Positions 31,341 to 37,260 of a stretch of DNA of 37,260 bases are shown one piece after another. The first letter of the stretch is position 1; every line of letters starts with the position of its first letter. This stretch comes from Deltaproteobacteria bacterium UBA5799. Lineage in GTDB: Bacteria; Desulfobacterota; GWC2-55-46. The translations under genes and the position numbers were made by a program. The notes below the pieces were generated by a model. It searched no databases, was not told the DNA's origin, and saw only the letters and a program-made list of their open reading frames with translations. The stretch lies in the NCBI GenBank assembly GCA_002418185.1, contig DIDN01000054.1, forward strand, positions 1 to 37,260, in the 5' to 3' direction.

Positions 31341-31979
31341 TCAGAAGCCGTAAGAGACGCCGCCGTAAATCTGGCTTGCTTCGTAATCGAGGTCAAAGTC
31401 GAGGTCGCCTCCGAATGAGAAATCGGCCCTGGCGTACTTGTATTCCCCGAAGACCGAGAAATTGGTTATGACCGGGAAATCCACTCCGGCGAGGATATGC
31501 CACCCGAAGGCGTGGTCGGAGTCGCCTGAAAAGGTGTTTGAGACGCCGAAGACCGGCGCAGCGATGGTCCCGTTCGATATCCTCCCGAAGTACCACCCGA
31601 CTCCGAACCCGGCATAGGGACGGAGCGCCGGTTCCGTATAGCGCGCTATGGCGTTAACCGAGGCCGAAAGGACCCTTACGTCCGCGTCCATGGCCGCCCG
31701 GACTCCGGCGGCGCCGAGTTCGTCCGTGTCCGGGAAGTGTGCGTTAAGGTCGACCTGGAGCCCGAATATCGAGCTCGGGTCGCGGAACCACCCGCTTTTT
31801 ACGCCTACGGACGGACCGGAGTCGAACTCCATCCTGCCCGACTGTCCGCCGCCCTTGACATCAGACTTGTGCGGGATCGCAGCCCCCAGGTATGCCTGGA
31901 CGTAATTCTCAGCCCTGGAGTCAGCAGAAACCCCCAATACCGCCGCGCCCAGAATAAGTGAATAAAATATTCTTTTCAC
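31341..31979 (-). CDS. Outer-membrane beta-barrel protein (8-strand OmpA/opacity-like)
   Basis: A 212-residue precursor starting with GTG, with AAAGGAGCC six bases upstream. A signal peptide (MKRIFYSLILGAAVLGVSADSRA) is followed by alternating beta-strands such as NYVQAYLGAAIP, RPYAGFGVGWYFGRIS and GWHILAGVDFPV. The C-terminus is IYGGVSYGF, with the terminal phenylalanine needed for BAM-mediated assembly. Size fits small eight-strand barrels. No specific role is recognised. It diverges from the secreted-protein gene at 32179. Confidence 0.83.
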   Translation of the reverse strand: MKRIFYSLILGAAVLGVSADSRAENYVQAYLGAAIPHKSDVKGGGQSGRMEFDSGPSVGVKSGWFRDPSSIFGLQVDLNAHFPDTDELGAAGVRAAMDADVRVLSASVNAIARYTEPALRPYAGFGVGWYFGRISNGTIAAPVFGVSNTFSGDSDHAFGWHILAGVDFPVITNFSVFGEYKYARADFSFGGDLDFDLDYEASQIYGGVSYGF

Positions 31980-32020
31980 GCAGGCTCCTTTCTTTTAGGA
32001 GTGCATTTCCAGTATGTTTT

Positions 32021-32048
32021 ATTCTATTGGAGAAGAAGCGGTTGTCAA
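32021..32048 (-). promoter_or_regulatory. Promoter of the outer-membrane barrel gene
   Basis: On the minus strand: perfect TTGACA (32048-32043), a 16-base spacer, and TAGAAT (32026-32021). The leader of about 35 bases holds CTCCT, seven bases, AGGAG, so the ribosome site could pair with an upstream anti-sequence. Confidence 0.55.
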
Positions 32049-32073
32049 TCGGGCCGGAGCCTTGAAGCGCGTT

Positions 32074-32102
32074 TTGACCTGCCAGTCGGCAGGATGTATG
32101 AT
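32074..32102 (+). promoter_or_regulatory. Promoter with internal palindrome upstream of the unknown secreted protein
   Basis: TTGACC (32074-32079), 17 bases, TATGAT (32097-32102). The spacer contains CCTGCC-AGTC-GGCAGG (32078-32093), a perfect six-base inverted repeat between the two boxes, where a bound repressor would block RNA polymerase. Confidence 0.5.
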
Positions 32103-32178
32103 TGATGAATGTGGAGACATTGTGTGGGCGCGGCCCTTTGCGGCGATTCAGGCCTGCCGCGGGAAAGGAATCCGGACG

Positions 32179-32616
32179 ATGGGGAAGAGACTTTTAGTTT
32201 TAGCGGTCCTTCATTTCTTCCTGGCCGCCTACGCCTTTTCATATCAACCCAGGTTTTTCATGGAGTTGGAGGACGTAAGCGGCGGGCAAGGATACGGCAG
32301 GCTGGAATCGGAAAGGATGAAGTTCATGCCGGGCCTGAGGAGCATGGAGATCAACTTCTTCAGGCTAAAACCCGATACGGTCTACTCGGTTTGGTTCGCA
32401 AACGAGCGCGGAGAGAGGGCCCCGGCAGGGGTCGATGGCAACCATTTCAGGACCGACGCCGGCGGAAAGGGCAGGTACGTAACGACGACCTACGACGACC
32501 GGCTGTCACAATGGAGGTACATTGAAGTCTACTCGCATCCGGGCGGCGACCCTTCTAATACGCGGGACATGGTGGCGGAATTGAGGGGCGACCTGGTTTA
32601 TGGGAGGGGGACGTAG
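32179..32616 (+). CDS. Secreted protein of unknown function
   Basis: The ATG at 32179 follows GGGAAAGGA and starts a signal peptide (MGKRLLVLAVLHFFLAAYAFS). The longer frame back to 32014 lacks such a start and would run through the promoter. The mature ~125 residues contain no cysteine and many aromatic and charged residues (FFMELEDVSGGQGYGRLES, RLKPDTVYSVWFANERGER, QWRYIEVYSHPGGDPSNTRD), suggesting a small beta-sandwich. I do not recognise a family. Its neighbours (a barrel protein and gatB) do not suggest a role. Confidence 0.72.
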   Translation: MGKRLLVLAVLHFFLAAYAFSYQPRFFMELEDVSGGQGYGRLESERMKFMPGLRSMEINFFRLKPDTVYSVWFANERGERAPAGVDGNHFRTDAGGKGRYVTTTYDDRLSQWRYIEVYSHPGGDPSNTRDMVAELRGDLVYGRGT

Positions 32617-32637
32617 CTCCAGTACAGTTGAGGCCTG

Positions 32638-34077
32638 TTACCCCCCGAGTTTCTCCTTGAGGAGCTTGTTTATGACCTGCGGGTTGGCCTTGCCGCGGGT
32701 GGCCTTCATGGCCTCTCCGACGAAGAAGCCGAAAAGGGCGGTCTTCCCGGATTTGTAGCGCTCGACGTTCTCCGGGTTGGCCGCGATTATGCCGTCCACA
32801 ATCCGGGCGAGTTCTTCCTCGCCGGATATCTGGGTGAGGCCCTTTGCCTTCACTATCTCTCCGGCGGACTTCCCTGTCCTGTACATCTCCTCGAAGACCT
32901 CTTTGGCTATCTTACCGCTTATCTCCCCGGCCTTGACCATCTTCATTACATTTGCGAGCCCCTTTGGGCTTACCGGGCAATCCTTCACGTCGCGGTTGTC
33001 TTCCTTCAAGAGCCGAAGGAGCTCGCCCATTATCCAGTTCGATGACGCCTTGGGCTCGTCCGTCTCATTCACCACCTCTTCGTAGTAGGCGGCGAGGTCT
33101 TTTGAGGATGTAAGGACCCCTGCGTCGTAGGCAGGGATGCCGTATTCGGAGATGAAGCGCTCCCTTTTGGCCTGGGGCAGCTCCGGAAGAGCAGAGCGCA
33201 CCTCCTCGACCATTTCCTCCTCTACGATAAGCGGAAGGAGGTCCGGCTCGGGGAAATACCTGTAATCGTGCGCCTCTTCCTTTGAGCGCATGGAGACCGT
33301 AACGCCCCTCGCCGAATCGAATAGGCGCGTCTCCTGGACGACCTTGCCGCCGGACTCCACGAGGTCTGTCTGCCGCGCTATCTCGTAGTCTATCGCCTCC
33401 TTCACGAACTTGAAGGAGTTCATGTTCTTGAGCTCCGCCTTTGTGCCGAGCTTGGATGAGCCCGCCGGGCGTATGGATACGTTCGCGTCGCAGCGGAAGC
33501 TCCCTTCCTCCATGTTGCCGCTCGATATCTCGAGATAGACGAGTATGTCGCGGAGTGCCTTGAGATAGGCCTGGGCCTCGTCGGAGGCGCGCATGTCGGG
33601 CTCGCTCACTATCTCTATAAGAGGCACGCCGGTGCGGTTCAAGTCCACGAAGCTGAAGGCCTCGTCCTCCGGCCCCTCGCCGTGAAGGAGCTTCCCGGCG
33701 TCCTCCTCCATGTGTATTCGGGTTATGCCTATCCTTTTCCTTTCCCCGTCGAGGTCGATATCCAGCCAGCCGCGCTCCGCGAGAGGCTCCGTGTACTGGG
33801 ATATCTGGTAGCCTTTGGGGAGGTCGGGGTAAAAGTAGTTTTTCCGGGCGAACACGCTTTGCCTGTTGACCTTGCAGCTGGTCGCAAGGGCCATCCTGAC
33901 AGCGTACTCGACGGCCCTTCTGTTGAGGACCGGGAGCACTCCAGGAAGCCCCAGGCATATGGGGTCCACCTGCGTATTGGGCTCGGCGCCGAATTTCGTC
34001 GAGCAGCCGCAGAAAAGCTTGGAATCAGTCAGTAGCTGGGCGTGGACTTCAAGCCCTATTACAGCTTCGTATTTCAT
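32638..34077 (-). CDS. gatB: Asp-tRNA(Asn)/Glu-tRNA(Gln) amidotransferase subunit B
   Basis: GatB binds misacylated Glu-tRNA(Gln) or Asp-tRNA(Asn) and activates the side chain with ATP before amidation. The 479-residue protein has the family signature YEAVIGLEVHAQLLTDSKLFC at the N-terminus (in part), GLPGVLPVLN, RKNYFYPDLPKGYQISQY, TRIHMEEDAGKLLH and the C-terminal YqeY-like tRNA-binding tail ending VINKLLKEKLGG. AAGGA precedes the ATG. It lies 12 bases after gatA. Confidence 0.97.
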   Translation of the reverse strand: MKYEAVIGLEVHAQLLTDSKLFCGCSTKFGAEPNTQVDPICLGLPGVLPVLNRRAVEYAVRMALATSCKVNRQSVFARKNYFYPDLPKGYQISQYTEPLAERGWLDIDLDGERKRIGITRIHMEEDAGKLLHGEGPEDEAFSFVDLNRTGVPLIEIVSEPDMRASDEAQAYLKALRDILVYLEISSGNMEEGSFRCDANVSIRPAGSSKLGTKAELKNMNSFKFVKEAIDYEIARQTDLVESGGKVVQETRLFDSARGVTVSMRSKEEAHDYRYFPEPDLLPLIVEEEMVEEVRSALPELPQAKRERFISEYGIPAYDAGVLTSSKDLAAYYEEVVNETDEPKASSNWIMGELLRLLKEDNRDVKDCPVSPKGLANVMKMVKAGEISGKIAKEVFEEMYRTGKSAGEIVKAKGLTQISGEEELARIVDGIIAANPENVERYKSGKTALFGFFVGEAMKATRGKANPQVINKLLKEKLGG

Positions 34078-34089
34078 CTCGATTCCTTT

Positions 34090-35550
34090 TCATAGGTTGG
34101 GCCTTCTCTTGTGCCACTCCGTCGCGTCCTCGTACGACCACGCGGTCCTCAAGACGGTCTCCTCGTCCAGGTATCTTCCGAGTATCTGAAGACCCACCGG
34201 GAGGCCCTCCTTCGTAAACCCGCAAGGGAGCGATATTCCCGGGATGCCCGCGAGGTTGCACGAGATGGTGAATATGTCCGAGAGGTACATCGTGAGCGGG
34301 TCTTCGAGCTTCTCGCCTATCCTGAACGCCGGAGTCGGCGCGGTAGGTGTGGCGATGACATCGCAGGCCGAGAAGGCCTTTTCGAAGTCTTCCTTTACGA
34401 GCGTCCTCACCTGGGAGGCCTTCTTGTAATATGCGTCGTAATATCCTGCGGAGAGGGAATATGTGCCGAGCATTATCCGCCTCTTGACTTCAGGGCCGAA
34501 GCCCTCGTCCCTGGTCCTCTTGTACATATCGAGGAGGCTGCCTGTCTCGTCCACCCGGAGGCCGTATTTGACGCCGTCATAACGGGCGAGGTTGCTCGAC
34601 GCCTCGGCTGTGGCGACGAGATAGTAGACCGCCACCGCGTACTCGGTATGCGGCAGGCTTATCTCAACGAGCTCGGCCCCGAGCGACTTTATCGTTTCGA
34701 GCGCCTTCCTTACCGACGACTCGACCTCCGGGTCCATGCCCTCTATGAAGTATTCCTTAGGTATGCCCACCCTGAGCCCCTTTATGCCGGACCCGAGACC
34801 CGCAGTATAATCCGGAACGGGCGCGTCTATCGAAGTCGAATCGAGCTGGTCGTGGCCGGCTATCGCATTCAGCATCAGGGAAGCGTCTGCCACGCTCCTC
34901 GTAAGCGGCCCGGCCTGGTCGAGGGACGAGGCGAAGGCTATCATCCCGAACCTCGACACCCTCCCGTAGGTGGGCTTAAGGCCCACGACGCCGCAGCACG
35001 ACGCGGGCTGTCTTATAGAGCCGCCCGTATCTGTGCCGACCGAGGCCGCGCACTCTGAGGCGGCGACCGCCGCGGCAGAACCGCCCGAGCTCCCTCCGGG
35101 CACGCGGTCGAGTGCCCAGGGATTGAGGGTCTTCTTGAAGGCCGAGTTTTCGGTGGAGGAGCCCATCGCGAACTCGTCCATGTTGTTTTTGCCGAGTATG
35201 ACAGCGCCCGCCTCCTTGAGCTTCCTTATGACGGTCGCGTCGTATGGCGGCACGAAATTCTCGAGTATCCTCGACGAGCAGGTCGTCCTCACGCCACGGG
35301 TGGAGAATATGTCCTTTACGGCTATGGGGACCCCGGTAAGCGGTGTGACGTCCTCGCCCCTGGCGATGCGGGAGTCGGCTTCGGAGGCGGCCTTGAGCGC
35401 CTCTTCCGGCGTGACGGTCACGAAGGCGGAGACCCGCTCCTCGACCCTGCCTATCCTTTCGAGATACGCCCGGGTCGCTTCAGCCGATGAAAGCTCCTTT
35501 TTCACGAGCTTCCCTGAAAGGGCGCTTATGTCCAATGACGTTATGTCCAA
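34090..35550 (-). CDS. gatA: Asp-tRNA(Asn)/Glu-tRNA(Gln) amidotransferase subunit A
   Basis: GatA is the amidase-signature subunit that frees ammonia from glutamine. The Lys-Ser-Ser triad is in view: VAVKDIFST (Lys), then GGSSGGSAAAVA and TDTGGSIRQPA (cis-Ser and Ser nucleophile). KPTYGRVSRFGMIAFASSLDQ is the family signature. The 486-residue length is normal. The start is a TTG at 35550 with GGAG seven bases upstream. A second TTG-GAC-ATA copy occurs five codons later (35535), a small direct repeat that makes the start ambiguous. Confidence 0.97.
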   Translation of the reverse strand: MDITSLDISALSGKLVKKELSSAEATRAYLERIGRVEERVSAFVTVTPEEALKAASEADSRIARGEDVTPLTGVPIAVKDIFSTRGVRTTCSSRILENFVPPYDATVIRKLKEAGAVILGKNNMDEFAMGSSTENSAFKKTLNPWALDRVPGGSSGGSAAAVAASECAASVGTDTGGSIRQPASCCGVVGLKPTYGRVSRFGMIAFASSLDQAGPLTRSVADASLMLNAIAGHDQLDSTSIDAPVPDYTAGLGSGIKGLRVGIPKEYFIEGMDPEVESSVRKALETIKSLGAELVEISLPHTEYAVAVYYLVATAEASSNLARYDGVKYGLRVDETGSLLDMYKRTRDEGFGPEVKRRIMLGTYSLSAGYYDAYYKKASQVRTLVKEDFEKAFSACDVIATPTAPTPAFRIGEKLEDPLTMYLSDIFTISCNLAGIPGISLPCGFTKEGLPVGLQILGRYLDEETVLRTAWSYEDATEWHKRRPNL

Positions 35551-35573
35551 TTTTTTCTCTCCGGGTTCTTCTT

Positions 35574-35590
35574 CGACCGTCGTTCGGTCG
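35574..35590. repeat. Small hairpin in the gatC-gatA gap
   Basis: CGACCG-TCGTT-CGGTCG, immediately after the gatC stop codon. A six-bp stem with no T-run, so more likely an mRNA processing or stability element than a terminator. Confidence 0.35.
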
Positions 35591-35878
35591 TCATTCGATT
35601 ATTTTGGGGACCTTGAAGCAGCCCCTGTCGGAAGACGGCGCGTTACTCAAGGCCTCTTCACTTGGGAGCGAGGGAAGCACCCGGTCCTCCCTGTACGCGG
35701 TCCTGGGCGGAACGGTGTGCGTGGTGGGCCGTACTCCGTCCGTGCCGAGCTCGGAGAGCTTTTCCACGTAGCCAAGTATGCGCTTAAGCTGCACGGTGTA
35801 GATCTCCTTCTCCCTTGCGGTGAGCTCAAGGCGCGCAAGCTCGGCCACGTGCAGCACGTCTTTCTCTGTTATGGACAC
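35591..35878 (-). CDS. gatC: Asp-tRNA(Asn)/Glu-tRNA(Gln) amidotransferase subunit C
   Basis: GatC wraps around and stabilises the GatA-GatB dimer. The 95-residue protein starts with GTG and shows the family pattern VLHVAELARLELTAREKE, ILGYVEKLSELGTDGV and REDRVLPSLPSEEALSNAP, ending GCFKVPKIIE. A GAGGGGAG stretch lies about ten bases upstream. It is the first gene of gatCAB; the presence of the set suggests that glutaminyl- or asparaginyl-tRNA is made by the indirect route. Confidence 0.95.
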   Translation of the reverse strand: MSITEKDVLHVAELARLELTAREKEIYTVQLKRILGYVEKLSELGTDGVRPTTHTVPPRTAYREDRVLPSLPSEEALSNAPSSDRGCFKVPKIIE

Positions 35879-35915
35879 TGGACAGGCACTCCCCTCGTTT
35901 TTTTTCGAAGCGTCC

Positions 35916-35944
35916 TAATTAACATACAAGCGGAGCCGTTGCAA
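35916..35944 (-). promoter_or_regulatory. Promoter of gatCAB
   Basis: On the minus strand: TTGCAA (35944-35939), 17 bases, and TAATTA (35921-35916) preceded by TGT, an extended -10. It leaves a leader of about 30 bases with an A-run. Confidence 0.5.
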
Positions 35945-36000
35945 GCCCGACGGACCGCTCTTCTTCGCCGCCGCGAAAAAAAATATTAAAGAAAATCGTG

Positions 36001-36029
36001 TTGACAGCGAAATACAGTAGTGTTAAAAG
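36001..36029 (+). promoter_or_regulatory. Promoter with upstream A-tract for the histone-like peptide gene
   Basis: TTGACA (36001-36006), 17 bases, TAAAAG (36024-36029) preceded by TGT. An A/T-rich stretch at 35977-35998 (GAAAAAAAATATTAAAGAAA in part) sits just upstream of the -35 box, as UP elements do, so the promoter may be strong. Confidence 0.55.
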
Positions 36030-36076
36030 AAAACAGGTTCTTTCTTCTCAACACCAAACCCAAAGGAGGGAAGTTG

Positions 36077-36163
36077 ATGGCTACCGCAAAGAAAGCCGCC
36101 CCAAAGAAGAAGGCCGCCGCAAAGAAACCAGCAAAGAAGGCAGCGAAGAAGTCCTGCCGCTGA
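36077..36163 (+). CDS. 28-residue Lys/Ala-rich histone H1-like peptide
   Basis: The ATG at 36077 follows AAAGGAGGG at ideal distance. The product begins MATAKKAAPKKKAAAKKPAK and continues to SCR: 12 lysines and 10 alanines in 28 residues, the PAKKAAKK-type repeat of histone H1 tails and bacterial H1-like proteins. A strong promoter lies upstream and a clear terminator right after the stop, so it looks like a free-standing expression unit. Such peptides could bind DNA or RNA through charge. The single Cys27 is unusual. Too short for most gene finders. Function is inference. Confidence 0.7.
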   Translation: MATAKKAAPKKKAAAKKPAKKAAKKSCR

Positions 36164-36176
36164 ACATGAACTGAGC

Positions 36177-36209
36177 GGAAGGGGAGGGGCTGACCGCCTC
36201 TCCCCTTCC
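36177..36209 (+). terminator. Hairpin terminator after the histone-like peptide gene
   Basis: GGAAGGGGAGGGGC, loop TGACC, GCCTCTCCCCTTCC: a 14-bp stem with one G-U pair, extendable by GC pairs outside. No T-run follows, but its place 13 bases after the stop codon fits termination or 3'-end protection. Confidence 0.6.
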
Positions 36210-36248
36210 TGCCGCAACGCCTCCGACAAAGCCCGTTCCTCTCTCCCG

Positions 36249-36277
36249 TTGACAAACCATGCACCCTTGATTATCAT
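36249..36277 (+). promoter_or_regulatory. Sigma70-type promoter of the nitrilase-family gene
   Basis: Perfect TTGACA (36249-36254), 17 bases, TATCAT (36272-36277). The leader to the ATG at 36338 is about 55 bases and ends in AGGAGGGGAG. Confidence 0.65.
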
Positions 36278-36337
36278 ACCTTCCCCCTGGTAGTCGGTCC
36301 AGTCCCGGTCGTCTTATAACATCCCTCAGGAGGGGAG

Positions 36338-37129
36338 ATGAGAGTAGCTTACCTGCAGACGTCCCCGTTGTTCGGCGAAGTCGTTTCGAACGTCGAGAAG
36401 GCGGTCAGGAAGATAGCAGGGCTCGATGCCGAGCTTATCGTGCTCCCGGAGCTCTTCTCGACCGGATACCAGTTCAGGTCCGGAAGAGAGCTCCTCGACC
36501 TGGCCGAAGATGTGCCGGGAGGGTTTGCCGCAAGTAGGCTTGCCGAGGCGGCGAGGTCCAAAAGGGCCTATATAGTCGCCGGCCTTGCCGAGAGGGAGGG
36601 CAAGAGGGCGTATAACTCGGCGGTGCTCGTTGGCCCCAGGGGGCACATAGGGACATACCGGAAGGCCCACCTCTTCTGGGACGAGAAAAAGATTTTCACG
36701 AAGGGCGATACCCCTTTCGCCGTTTACAAGGCCGGAAAGGCCAGGGTAGGGATGATGGTCTGCTTCGACTGGCTCTTCCCTGAGGCCGCGAGGACGCTCG
36801 CCCTCCTGGGGGCGGACATAATCTGCCACCCGTCGAACTTGGTCCTGCCGTATTGCCCCGAGGCCATGGTAACCCGTTCGATAGAGAACCGGGTTTTCAC
36901 CATAACCGCCAACAGGGTCGGCGTCGAGGAGCGGGTAAACGGAAAAAGCCTCCGTTTCATAGGGTCGAGCCAGGTCACCTCCCCGACCGGCGAGGTGCTC
37001 GCAAGGGCAGGGGGGCGGAAGGAGGGAGCGGGCGTTGTCGAGATAGAGCCTTCGGAGGCCAGGCGGAAGCTGATAACCCCCGTTAACGACATCTTCGGCG
37101 ACAGGAGGAAAGACCTCTTCAGGCTCTGA
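36338..37129 (+). CDS. Nitrilase-superfamily carbon-nitrogen hydrolase
   Basis: A 263-residue cytoplasmic enzyme with the full Glu-Lys-Cys triad: Glu38 in LIVLPELFSTGY, Lys109 in YRKAHLFWDE and Cys142 in MMVCFDWLFPE. The superfamily cleaves amide or nitrile C-N bonds; this length and the NRVGVEERVNG and GSSQVTSPTGEVL segments fit small amidohydrolases such as omega-amidase or carbamoylputrescine-amidase-like proteins. The substrate cannot be assigned. AGGAGGGGAG lies just before the ATG. Standing alone, it offers no operon context. Confidence 0.9.
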   Translation: MRVAYLQTSPLFGEVVSNVEKAVRKIAGLDAELIVLPELFSTGYQFRSGRELLDLAEDVPGGFAASRLAEAARSKRAYIVAGLAEREGKRAYNSAVLVGPRGHIGTYRKAHLFWDEKKIFTKGDTPFAVYKAGKARVGMMVCFDWLFPEAARTLALLGADIICHPSNLVLPYCPEAMVTRSIENRVFTITANRVGVEERVNGKSLRFIGSSQVTSPTGEVLARAGGRKEGAGVVEIEPSEARRKLITPVNDIFGDRRKDLFRL

Positions 37130-37192
37130 GGCATTGGAGGCCGGCGCTGGCGTCTGCCGCAGGATTTTTAAAAGACCGGTTGTCCTCCATTT

Positions 37193-37205
37193 GTATACAG
37201 TATAC
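37193..37205. promoter_or_regulatory. Palindromic operator-like site GTATACAGTATAC
   Basis: Two self-complementary GTATAC hexamers flank one A, ten bases upstream of the -35 box of the edge promoter. The pattern resembles operators of GntR-family regulators (GT-N-AC type), but no regulator gene is visible. Confidence 0.4.
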
Positions 37206-37215
37206 CATTTTGCGC

Positions 37216-37244
37216 TTGACAAAGATTTCGAGTTGTTTTATCTT
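37216..37244 (+). promoter_or_regulatory. Sigma70-type promoter reading out of the right edge
   Basis: TTGACA (37216-37221), 17 bases, TATCTT (37239-37244). The gene it serves lies beyond the window. Confidence 0.6.
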
Positions 37245-37260
37245 GCGGACTACCCTGACG

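Noticed and set aside
1..37260. CRISPR arrays, tRNA and rRNA genes
   Set aside because: No regularly spaced direct repeats and no tRNA cloverleaf or rRNA-like blocks were seen on reading through.

Overview
The window is chromosomal DNA from a GC-rich Gram-negative bacterium. Outer-membrane barrel proteins, secreted multihaem cytochromes, an MsbA-type exporter and FabI support this. Several traits fit an anaerobic or microaerophilic member of the former Deltaproteobacteria (Desulfobacterota) or Nitrospirota: a decahaem cytochrome/porin pair, a complete hyp set, a cytochrome bd-like oxidase linked to c-type cytochromes, and radical SAM and stress proteins with PCP-reductase-like tails. Isoleucine ATA and arginine AGG codons are very common despite the high GC. 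The phylum is an inference; no rRNA or tRNA gene is visible.

Layout. 1-1536: tail of a GT39-like membrane protein and a pyrimidine-dimer glycosylase. 1563-5026: a promoter with a long leader, then an MtrA/DmsE-type decahaem cytochrome and an MtrB/PioB-type barrel, which together form an outer-membrane electron conduit. 5028-5891: a MITE-like repeat, a GC hairpin and a convergent cupredoxin. 6031-8724: a DUF2400 protein, a polyprenyl diphosphate synthase and endonuclease III. 8738-11632: an MsbA-like ABC exporter diverging from a zinc alcohol dehydrogenase with a one-base frameshift, with a CRP-like site between them. 11701-18157 (minus): an operon reading small membrane ORF, hydrogenase maturation protease, hypA, hypB, hypF, hypC, hypD, hypE. 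No hydrogenase structural gene lies in the window.

18209-23035 (plus): a tightly coupled cluster of a tiny membrane ORF, a CydA-superfamily oxidase subunit without CydB, two membrane-anchored monohaem cytochromes c, and a dihaem cytochrome c carrying an ethylbenzene-dehydrogenase-type haem domain. It looks like a cytochrome c-linked bd-like oxygen reductase module and is the most interesting system here. 23051-23348 is a dense array of hairpins, including an orphan element that resembles an IS200/IS605 end or an omegaRNA.

23364-25947 (minus): a three-gene ATGA-coupled operon (universal stress protein, radical SAM/SPASM protein, small membrane protein). The two large proteins end in the same PCP-reductase-like helical domain. 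26203-29017 (minus): fabI, endonuclease Q and a beta-carbonic anhydrase. 29188-31248 (plus): rubrerythrin-like protein, galT and a NUDIX hydrolase. 31341-32616: an outer-membrane barrel diverging from an unknown secreted protein. 32638-35878 (minus): gatC-gatA-gatB for indirect tRNA amidation. 36077-37129: a 28-residue histone-H1-like peptide gene and a nitrilase-family amidohydrolase. A strong promoter with a palindromic operator reads out of the right edge.

Recurring themes are redox and electron-transfer chemistry, DNA repair (UV glycosylase, Nth, DUF2400, EndoQ), and several promoters whose -10 box sits 0-8 bases from the start codon, suggesting leaderless mRNAs.
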